From Christensenella sp. UBA3798 (GTDB taxonomy: Bacteria; Bacillota; Clostridia; Christensenellales; CAG-1252): a stretch of DNA of 62,411 nucleotides. The first letter of the stretch is position 1. The number at the start of each line of letters is the position of its first letter. The translations under genes were made by a program, and so were the position numbers. The notes below the pieces were generated by a model, which did not search any database, was not told the origin of the DNA, and saw only the letters and a list, made by a program, of their open reading frames with translations. The DNA is taken from NCBI GenBank assembly GCA_002368735.1, contig DFEQ01000029.1:1-62411 (forward strand), given 5' to 3'. This document shows, in pieces, positions 48,801 to 60,800 of this stretch.

Positions 48801-51800
48801 TCCTCTCCATCACCTTCCTTGAGGACATCTACGACAGCAGTAACATCAAGTCCTCGGCGCTCGAAGGGGTCAACCAGAACCTCATCGTCTACGTACCGAC
48901 CGATACCTCCGAAGTGTACGAAGGGCTCATCGATGGGGCAGATACAATGTATCAACTCAAGGCGATATCCGGACACTCCGTCTATAACGCGACCGATTAC
49001 TTCACCTACGAGTACCTCGACGACGAGGAGAATACCGTCAAGATAACGGGTATCACTGGCGAGTACAAGACCGAGCTCGGCACAAGCTATGCCGACGCCA
49101 CCCTCGTCATCCCGCAGTACATCAACGGCAGGAAGGTATCCACCATCGCCGACAAGGCGTTCGTCGGATTGAAGTTCGGCGCTGTCGTATTCCCCGACGG
49201 CTTGACCCGTATCGGCGAGATGGCGTTCGCCAACTGGACCAACCTCTCCAACGTGGTATTCCCGTCTTCCTTGCAGACTCTTGAGAAGATGGCGTTCAGC
49301 GGTTGCTCCAATATGTACGAGGCATACTTCCTCGGCGCGGCTACCGCCCTCGGCGACAGTATCTTCAACAATACGATGAACGTTGCCTTCGGCGCAAAAC
49401 GCAACTTTACGGCGTTCGGTCCTACCACGACGTACATGACCGAATACTTTGAGGAGAAGGGCGTGGAATACAACGCTTGTACTTCGGTGCTCTGCTTCAA
49501 CTACGAGGTGCTGGATAACGGCATGGTTGAGATCCACTCCATCAAAGACCACGTGTGCAACGCCAATCATAAGGTCGTCCACGTGCCTGATAAGATCAAC
49601 GGCAGGGAGGTTGACAGCATCGACGGCAACACCATGTTTAAAGGTCTCACTACGGTGGAAACCGTCACCTTGCCCGACAACATGACGAGCATTCCCGCCG
49701 GTCTCTTTAAGAACTGCAGTTCGCTTGTCTCGGTGAATATGCCTTCCGGATTGATGTCCATCGGTGCCGGCGCCTTTGAAAACTGCGTGTCGCTTGATAG
49801 CATCACCTTCTCCGATAACCTGTCTTTGATCGGCGAATATGCATTCAAGAATTGCCACGGACTAACCGACATTATCATACCCTCGAGCGTGTACAATATC
49901 CATGAGGGTGCCTTCTCCGGATGCAGCGGCATCACACGCATCATGCTTTCGCGCTCTGTCACGAGCATCAGCGCGCATCTATTTGACGGCTGCTCGTCGC
50001 TCGAAACTCTCTATTACAGAGATGCCAACGGCATGACCAAGAATGGTCTGTCCACCGGTATTTCTTCGGTCGGTGAGTACGCATTCTACGGTTGTAGCTC
50101 CTTGAGAGGCATCTTTAGCGGCGATTACGAGGTGCTCTCCACCATCGGTGAGAAGGCGTTTGCCTACTCCGGCATCGAGAGCTTCACCATCTACTCCTCC
50201 ATCACCTCCCTCGGTGAGGGCGCATTTGCGGGTTGTAACGACCTTACCCTTGAAGACGGCGGCAACGAGATCTACTCGCTGGAAGATGGTATCATTTACC
50301 AGTCCGAGACCATCAAGGCGGTCAAGGAGACCGATTCAGGCGAAGGCGACAACACCTTCTCGATCACGGGTGATCAGAAAGATTTCTTCTACAGCACGGC
50401 GGACAGTGGCGAATATATGTTGGTCTCGGGTGAGCATCCCGATTACTTCGGTCCGGCGACGTATACTAACTATGGCAAGAACGACAGCACTCCGAAAAAC
50501 TCCGGTTGGATTTCGTACTCTTATTACAGCGACAACGGAAGTGCGGCTGTTCTCGGCCATTACACCGGGTCGACCACTTGGTCGAGTGATACCGATTACT
50601 CCACTACATATTTCGAAGGGACAAACGTTGAAGAGCACTTCGAAATTACAAATAGTAGCACGGTGAAGTGGAGAGATACCGGTAAGACCTTCTATCGTCA
50701 ATTGGGTGCAGGTACCTACACCGTGAGCGTCTCCTTCGACTGGGCTCACAACGAATACCGCAATGACGGTAGCTCTTATGGCGGATTGGGCGGTAGCACC
50801 AAGAGGGCTCACGATATTTATAGCTACACATTCACCTTTAAGATTAATACAGTCAACAAGGTGTGGTATTATAACCTGCAACCCAACGAGGAAGGCAACG
50901 ACCAAGACGAAGAGGCCGCAAACATCCTGCAACATGCGGCGACCAATATGCCGACCGACGCTGTAGAGCTCAAGAGGTCGGTGCTTCAGCCGAACAGTTA
51001 CTTCCTCGGCGATCCTGAAGATCCTCACTTCGCTTTCGATGAAAAGCAGGGCACCGTCTCCGTCAACCTCAAGAAGAATTCGGAATTCCTCAATATGAAG
51101 GGACACCTTATCGTCTTCTTTGAAGTTTCTGACGGTTCGGAGAATTTCATCACGACCGCTCGCTGTTACAAGCTAAGCTCCGTTGTTAACAATACCTTCA
51201 AGCAGCACGTTACCATCCATACCGTATCTGCCAATTTGAGCGGACCTTTGGAGATAGATTGTAAAGATGGGCTCAGCGTGGTCATCAAGGATGAGGAGAC
51301 AGACTATTGCGTGCGCGGTCCCGAGATGCCGAACGGCACCGAGAACGTCACCAAGATAGCTTATACTTCCGGATACGTCAAGATAACGACGGGTGCGACG
51401 ACCCTCTTCGCAAATACTACCGCCGACGCGGTGTCGAAGGGGCTTATCACCATCGTATCCTTGGAGGGCAAGTTCCAGGTCGAATACGACTTGACTGCCA
51501 TTAAGCGTCTGTCGGGTGCAGGTGCCAATGCGACCATCCGCTTCTATACCAACGAAACGTATACCGACGCGGTGGATGACGGATACACCTATAATCTCGC
51601 TACCCCCACCGCTAACGCAGGCGCTTATGCTGCGTATATCTCGGTTACCGCCGAGTTCAACGGGACGACGATATACGGCAAGAAGGAGGGCGACCTCTAT
51701 CGCTTCAATAACAATGACCTCGCCGACGCTATCGCCACTATGGACGCGGCGGGTGCCATCCTTGCCGTGCGCACCATTTCGGAATTCGCCCTCGAGGGTT

Positions 51801-54800
51801 GCTCTTCGCTCGATTCTCTCTCCATCGGGAAAGCGGTGGATTCTATCGGCGCGGGCGCGCTCATCAATACGCAGGGCATCGCGGAGATAGGCGTACACGA
51901 GCAGAACGAATACTTTGTGCTGCACAAGATCAACGCCAACGATCCGCAATACGCCTATTCGGGCGGCGGCTTGTATCGTAAGTTGACGGGCGTCAACGAG
52001 GGCAAGACCGAGCTCATCGCCTTCCTTGGCAGCAACACCGTCACCGAGTTCACTCTTCCCGATCACTGTATTATGATAGGCGACTATGCCTTCTCGCACA
52101 ATACCACCATCGAAAGGGTCTATTTGAACAAAGTGACCACGCTCGGCAAGAAGGCGTTCTACGGCTGTACTTCCTTGAAGTATATGGAATTGCCCGCCGG
52201 TTGGTCTCCCTCCGGTGGTTACAAGTACGGCGAACGCGTCTTTGAGGGCGCAGGGCTGGAAAGCGTCTACTTCGAGGGTGATTTCCGTTATACCGCGCAG
52301 ATAGGCGATATGCTCTTCGGCGAGAACTACGACGTCACCATCTATACGAAATACGACGACGGCATCTTGGCAGGCTATTGCGCTGATTATAACGGCAGGT
52401 CCCTGCGCGTTTACAAGATGACCGCACTTAATGACTTCGCCTATCAGACGGTGAACGGCAACGAGATCGAGATAATGAAGTATCTCGGCGACGACGAGAA
52501 CGTCATCGTGCCCGATATGATAGAGAATAAGAAGGTCACCGCCATCGGCGACGCCGCCTTTGAAGGCACTAACGTCGTGACCGTCAACCTTCCCGCCTAT
52601 ATCACCTTGATAGGAGATTACGCCTTCAGCGATGCCAAGTCGCTCAAAGAGCTTTACGTCAATTCCGATCCTTCCATCAAGCAGAACCTCTTCAACAATC
52701 ACTCTTCTGCCTTGATCGTCTACGGTATCACCGCGAGCATCCTTGACGAGTACTGCGAGTCCATCGGCGTTGCCTTCAACCTAGGCACTACGTGGGGTTG
52801 CTTCCATTATGAAACGGGCGCGGTCGGCGGCGGCGCGAAGATCACGGGCCTTGTGGACCACGTATGCAACTCTTCGCACAAGCATATCGTCATCCCCTCC
52901 GAGATCCACGGATACACCGTGACCGAGATCGACGAGAACGCTTTCAACGCGCGCACCAAGGCGGAGGGCGAGAGGGCGATGTATCGTGCCATCGAGTCCG
53001 TGACCATCCCCTCCAGCGTGAAGGTCATCGGCAAAGGCGCCTTTGCGAATAACTCCTCGCTCAAGGTGATGCGCTTCCAGAATACGACCATCTCCTCTAT
53101 CGGCGCTAATTATTACGATTTGAGCGGCAACCTCTGCAATACCTTTGGCGACAACGCGGCGCTCATCGTGTACGCGGCTGAATTCGAAAGCACCGAGGTA
53201 AGGGACTTCTGCACCGAGAATGCCATCGAATTCCACGCCGTCCTTAACATCAACAACGTCACGTACGAAGAGATCAACGGCAGCTATGCCATTACCCACG
53301 TCTCTTCGACGGATAAGAGCATCATCCTCCCCGATATGATCGGCGGTAAGAAAGTTACCGAGATAGCCAAGTTCGCCATGCAGAGCAAGGACTATGCATC
53401 CGTGAAACTCGGCAAGTACGTGACCAAGATAGGCGAGCATGCCTTTGACAATTGCGAAAAGTTAAAGGTCATCGATTTGCCCGAGGGCTTAAAGACCATC
53501 GGCGAACTTGCCTTCAACGGCTGTAAGAGTTTGACGGCTATCTTCATCCCCTCTTCCGTCCAGACCATCGGCGATAAGGCGTTTGCCGAGTGCACCGGTC
53601 TCAAGACCCTGCGCTTCCTCGGCGACGTCAAGAACATCGGCGCGAACCTCCTCTACGGCGTGACGATGACCTATGCTTCCGTCGGCTCGACCGGCAGCGT
53701 CAAGACGGTACCCTTCTTGCAAATCAGGTCGTCCGCGACGAACTTGGATACTTACTTCCGCAATAAGCTCAGCGTACGCGCCACCAAGGTGGAGAATATG
53801 GACGACTACCGCAGGTGGGAGGAGTGCTATGAATACATGGTTGACGTCGACGAATACGGCGAGGTCTGTATCGATATAACGGGTCTCAAAGACCACATCT
53901 GCGTCAACGGCGGACACGGCGATATCCTTATCCCCGGGCAGATAGGCGGCATCAAGGTCAGAAAGGTCGCCGACAAGGCTTTCGCGGGTGAAAAGACCAT
54001 CCGTTCCGTCACCTTCGAGCTCATCTCCAACGAAGGCTTGAGCCAGATAGGCAAGCAGGCGTTCTCGGGCTGCGAACTGCTCGGAAAGGTCAACCTCGGC
54101 CCCGTCCAACTCATCGGCGACGGTGCGTTTGAGTACTGCAAGTTGCTCTCCACCATCATCTCGCCCTTCGGCAGCGTCAGCACGATAGCGGACAATACCT
54201 CCGCGGGTATGGCGGGCGTGTTTGCCGGTTGCGAGAACCTCAAGTCCATCGAGGGCTTGACGAATAGCAATCCGCTGTATGCCTCCAACGGCGTCATCTA
54301 CTTCGGAGCGGGCAATACCCGTATAGCCAGGTACGTTTATGACCTCTCCGCCGAAGTGTTGAACCTCGACAAAGCTACTTCCGTAGACCCGAAGGCGTTT
54401 GATTCCATCGATAAAGCGGGGGTACGCATCATCAATATCCCCGAGACTTTGACCGCATTGAGCTATGCGATGATAAAGGATTTCAAGAATCTCGAGGAGA
54501 TCAACGTCGCAGGTGCCTTCCGCCTGTCCAATGTACCCAATGCAACGACGTCGGTACCCGACCCCTTGTACGATATGATGTTCTACGTACCTATCGGCAA
54601 GACCGTGCTTGGTATTGCAGATGATCACCTCACCAGGATAAACGATCCGGCGCACTTTAACTACGTCCCGGTGGAGAAGGACGGCGTCATCGTAGGCGTG
54701 GAGATCAAGGCAAACGATGCCTTCGGCGCATCCTCTATGGCCGGCGGCACCTTGGTCTTGCCTCACTACGGCTATGTGGACGGCGTCTCTTATCCCGTCA

Positions 54801-57800
54801 TCGGCATCGCAGAAAGAGGCTTTGCGGGCAAGACGGCTATTATTTCTATCGACCCCTTGCACGTCACCTACATCGGGGTTGAAGCCTTCGAGGGTTGTAC
54901 TGAGCTCGTTACTGCTAAGCTGTACGAGGGCAAGGTGGATAAGCTCGAAGAGATCAGGGCGGATGCCTTCAGTGGTTGCTCCGCGTTGAAGTACGTCTAT
55001 CTCGGCAAGGCTCTGACCTTCATCGACGGCAACCCCTTCGGCAGCTGCAGCATCGACCAAAAGGCAGGCTCGGTCTTCGCCATCGACGCGGATAACCCCT
55101 ACTACACCAGCAAGGTGGACGGCAAGAATACAAACATGATACTCAGCAAGGATGCCGTCACGTTGTACGCTTCCTACGCTACGGGCGACGTTGTGGTGCC
55201 CGACGGCGTGGTCAGGATCCTTTCGGGCGCATTCAAGGGCGCGGGCATCACGTCCATCACCATCCCGACCTCGGTGCGTTCCATCGCCGTGGATGCCATC
55301 GTGCGCTGCTCCGATCTCACCAGACTCACCATCCTCTCCGAGAATTTGACGATGGGCGAATATGTAAGGGGTAAGGGCGGCAACGGCATCGTCACGAAGG
55401 ACGAATGCGCCGCTTCCTTCACCGTCTTCGGCGTAGAGGGCACTATCGTGGAGTCCTACGCCAAGTGGTTCGACGACGATAAGGAGGCGATGCCCTTCCG
55501 CGCAGTCATCTCCACGGGCGCATTGACCATTGCGGGCGGTGTGGTCTTGAAGGCGGATATCTCCAAGCTCGGCAAGGTGGTCATCATCCCGACCGAATAC
55601 TACGAAGGTATCGAGATGAAGAACATCACCGAGATAGCCGACAGCGCATTCTACGGCGCAAAGCAGGTGGAAGAGATCTACCTCTCCGCATACCACCTCA
55701 CAAAGATAGGTAAAGCCGCCTTCGCGGGTATGACCTCGCTCAAAAAGGTCGTATTCTTCGACGACGGAGATTACGCACGCTTCAGAGAGCTCGTTATCGA
55801 CGAAAACGCATTTGCTTACAGCTACTCCTTGAACGAGGTGCACTTTGAGACCTATACGAGGAATATGTCTATCGCCGCAACGGCGTTCCGTTCTTCGGGC
55901 AGCAATCTCACGATCTACGCCCCCAACCTCATAAATGAGCTCAACGACCTTGCCGCGTTGCAGGGCGTGGTAGCTACCTGTGAGGTCTCCTATTACGGTA
56001 TGCTCAGCATCGAGGCGTTGAATGCTAACGAGGCTAAACTTGTCGGCATCCGCGAGCGCTACGTCGAGGACGGCAGAATAAAGAATAGAGCCACCTATGA
56101 AGATTACGCGGGTAACGGCGCCTACTTCTACTACGAAGGCAGCACGCTCACCTCTGTCATCGATTCGGATACCGGCTTGCTCAAAGACTACGACAGCTAC
56201 GATGCAAATGAGAAATTCTATCAGCAGGTCGGGCTGGGTGGCAATCTCTATATCCCCGAGTATATCGCGGGTATGCAGATGGTCGCGGTGGATATCGCGG
56301 ATCCGGATACCTTGTCGGGTATCAAGAAACTCTTCTTGCCCGATAGCATCCGTTCTATCAGTGCGGGTAGCTTCTCCAATACGATGCTCACCGAGGTCCT
56401 GCTGCCCGACGGCATCACGGATATCGGCGAGGGCGCCTTTAAGGCAAAGTCTAACGCCCTCCACATCTACTACGACGGCGACGCCCTCGACGCAAACGTC
56501 TTCGCTTCGAGCGCTTATACCGTCTACGTCCATACCGGTGCGACTATCGACCATCCGAGGACGGGTGTCGAAAAGGTGGCAGTCACGCCCGCTTCCTACT
56601 TTACCTACACAGTCTTCAACGGCAGGGAAGTCGAGATAACGGGCTTGAAGGGCGCGGGTCTCTCCGAGAAGAACGTGGTCATCCCCACCTACCTCAAGGG
56701 CAGGAAGGTCACCTCGATCGGCGACGGTGCCTTCGCGCATGACGCTAACCTCAAGACCTTGACCATCTCCAAGTACATCACCGAGATAGGCAACAGCGTC
56801 TTTGTGGGTACCTTTGAGAATATCGAGTACGTTACCTCTCCCTTCATCCTCTTTGAAGAAGGCTCCAATTCCTTCGTTATCGAGCACGTAGCGAACCGCG
56901 ATCTCTTGCTCCTGCGTGAGAAGGGCGATGATTATACCACCATCTACGCCGTATTCTCCGTCTTGAAGAGCGAGGACGATGAGGAGAGCGTGGCGCTGAA
57001 CTTCTCGGTGCCCACCTCCGTGACAGAGATCAGGGAAGGTGCCTTTGCGGGCGCGTATAGCCTCAGAAAAGTCTATGGCAATACCTACTATAGGGCGGAA
57101 GCGGAGAATACCGCTCTCGTAAAACTGGTCGAATCGGAATACGTCGAGAACTCTTCGAGCAACGTCTTGCTTGCGGTGCTCCGCACTTGCGAGAGCTTGG
57201 AGATCGCCACAGGCAACGTCTATCGCGTTGGTGCGTACGCCTTCTACGGCGCTACGATGGAGAAGATCATCGGCATCCCGAGCACGGTGACCGAGCTTGG
57301 CGAAGGTGCCTTTGAGAATTGCTCCGCTCTGACGAGCGTCGAGCTGCCCGAGGGTATATCCTATCTCCCCGCGCGCGTGTTCTACGGCTGCTCCCGGTTG
57401 ACGGGCATCAGTATTCCCGACGGCGTCAATTCCATCGGCGAGTTCGCCTTTGGCAAGTCGGGTCTCATCAGCATCGACCTTACCGCGCTCGACAATCTGT
57501 CCAAGATAGGCGAGAGCGCCTTTGCTTACTGCGAAGCGCTCCGCACGGTCAGTTTCGTCGGTACCAACGTCGTATCCATCGGCAAGGACGCCTTCCGCGG
57601 CTGCTCGGATCTGATGGATATCGACCTCTTCACCACCGTGAATGCGGAGACGGGAGCAAAGACCAGTAACCTCGAGGAGATCGGCGAAGGCGCATTTGCG
57701 GGCACCGCGATCACCTCCATCGTACTTCCCGAAAACGTGACTGCCATCTCCGACAAGATGTTTGAGGGCGCGACCTTCCTGCGTGAGATAAGCGCGCTCG

Positions 57801-60800
57801 GCGCGGTGGAGACGATAGGCGATTATGCCTTCCACGGTGCGTCGTCGCTCCTCGGCATCCCCGACTCCATTCTGCCTACCTTGCGCACGATAGGCGAAGG
57901 TGCGTTCATGAACAGCGGTCTCAGGTCCATCACCTTGCCGCAGAGCGTGACCGACATCGCTCCCTATACCTTTATGGGATGTACCTATCTGACGAGCGTC
58001 ACCTTGACCTCTTCGCTTAGGACGATCGGTGAGAGCGCCTTTGAAGGCTGCGACGGCAGAATCGCGCTTGACGATTACTCCTACGTGGAAGTCAGGGGCG
58101 GCAGAGTGTACCTTGTGGATGCGGCGGACGAGGAGAAGACTCGCCTCGTTGAAACCACTACCATCTCGGGCAATACCGCTTACACCGTGGTCAACGGTCG
58201 CAAGATCTACAACGCGGGCGATAAAATCGTCGTGGACGGTCGCTTCGCAGGCACCGTATACGAGGATGCCAGGACGCACGAAGCATACCGCATCGCCTAT
58301 CTGGACGAGAGCGGCCTCAGAGTGGAGCTCTCCAAGGTGAGCGGTGAATATGTCCTCCGCATTTATCCCGCGGACGGCGAGGGTGACTCCTCCGATCCCA
58401 AGTTGACCGACGTGACCAACTTCGAGGATAAGCTTAAGGACTGCAAGATCAACCTCAGCTTCGGTGTCACCAAGATAAACCTCGGCATCCGCGTCACCGA
58501 GATAGGTAATAGGGCGTTCGCCAAGACGGCGATAGAGTCCATCAGCCTGTCCGACAGCGTGACCAAGGTGGGTGACGAAGCCTTTGCCTACAACGAGAAC
58601 TTGCAGAACGTGCTTATCGGCGCGAAACTGAGGACCATCGGCGCAGGCGTCTTCCGCGGCACTCCCAACCTTGCCGGCGTGGACGTCAATAAGAAGAATA
58701 TCTACTTCAAGTCGGACGACGACAAGGTGCTCTATATGGCAAGGTTCGACAAGGTCACGGAGGAAGGCGCAAAGGCTGAGTCCGGCGTGATTTACTACGA
58801 ATTGAACGGCGACTCCTATTCCACCAAGACGGGCTTGACCGTCGGCGAATCCTCCGTCACAGGTCTCTACGAGAAGAATTGGGTCTTGAAACTCTATCCT
58901 GCGGGTCGCGTACCTGCGGGTGACCTCTCCTTCGTCGTGCCTTCCGACGTCGTCGGCATCGATGCGGGCGCATTCTACGATTGCAAGCTTGAGCGCGTCA
59001 TCATACAAGACAGCGTCAAGAATATCGCCAAGGGCGCCTTTGAGGATGCAGGTTACTTACAGACCGTATTCTTCGACGCCGATCTGACCATCGCCGCAGA
59101 CGTCTTTGACGGAACGAGCGTGGAGCTTGACGTGCCGATGTACGGTACCCTCGCGGCGAATTGCGCGGGCAACTACTTCACGGGCGACGTCACCTATAAG
59201 ACCCATACGCCCAAGAGCTGCTTTACCTACGAGGTCAACGGCTCTACGGTGAAGATCACGGGCTTCAAGGGCGGCTGCTCTCACGACCACGCCAACCTCA
59301 TCATACCCGACTATATCGACGGTTGCAGGGTCACTAAGATAGGTGCTCTTGCCTTTGCTCACTGCGAGATAGAGTCGCTCACCCTCCCGCTCCTCCTGGA
59401 CGAGATCGGCGACGGTGCGTTCTATGATAACGATATCACCGCCATTACCTTGAAGGGCGAGGAAACGGAGGACGACTACGAGGCATACAGCGAGAACGAT
59501 ACCTTCAAGGTCGCTAAGGTCTACGGTGATAAGAATATGACCGAGGATAGCGCTCTCTACACCCTGCTTTACAACAAGGTGGACGGCGTACTCATCCTCT
59601 ATCTCGACGGCAAAGTCGATATTGACGGCGAAGAGACGGCTTTGAAGCTTCCCGACGGTATTACCGCCATCGGCTTCGGCGCATTCTACGGCACCGAGAA
59701 GATAACGGCGGTGGATCTCACGGGCGTCACCACTATCGGCACCGCGGCGTTTATGGATTCCAAGGTCAACGCCGTCAGCGGTCTTGACAAAGTATCTACC
59801 GTCGGCGACAGCGCCTTTGAGAATACCGAGATCACGACGTTTGCCTTCGGCTCGGGTGTGTCGAGTATCGGCGCGGCTGCCTTTGCGGGTGTGGACGTTA
59901 CCTCCATCACCTTTGGCGGTGAGGGCGTGTATGAGAACCGTTTCTACCATTACGAGAACGATTTGTTGTTCGCCTATGTCGATAGGACGGAGATGAAGAT
60001 GTCATTGCACACCGTCTTCAAGGCGTATCTTGCAAACGTCGGCGCTAATTATCTCACCGTTCCCGATAGCTTCGAGACGGATGATAAGGGTGAGACGGTT
60101 ACGTACCTGCTCTCCGACATCGGCGCGTATGCCTTTAAGAGCCTTGACTTCGGCATGACCTACGATTACAAGCTCAATAAGGACAAGGTCTTTGACGCGA
60201 GCGCTACCTACTATAAGCTGGATAACGGCGTTTACTCCGTCGTCGAGCTCACTCAGGAGACCTACCTTGCGAAGAAGTATTACAACTACGTCGGCACCAG
60301 AAACGGCGTTATACTCATCCCGTCGGCAAAGGATCTGACCGTCTCCGAGGGCGCTTTCGTCAACGACACCATCAGAGAGGTGCACTTCGAGAGCAGGGTG
60401 GACGCCATCGAGGGCGGTACGTATTTCGACAAGGATACCGTCGTCTACTATCCGCAAGGCTCGGCGATAGCCACGGCGCTCACCGCTTCCGGTCATACCG
60501 AAGCGCTTGCCTTCACGCCCAAATCCTACCTCGTCTACGACGATACGGAGTCTGAGACGGAGATAAGGATAACGGGAGTCAGCGGCAGGGTGCCCGACCT
60601 TGTTATCCCCGCATTCGTGGATGGCAAGCTGGTCACGGCGGTGGGCACTGACAGCACGAATTCCGACTTTGGAACAAGCGGAGTCACTCGCCTCGTCATC
60701 ACCGACCGCGTCATCGAGCTCGGTAAGTACGCCTTCAAGAACTGCACCACCTTGACGGAGGCTACCATCGGCGCGGGCGTCACCGAGATACCCGAGGGCT

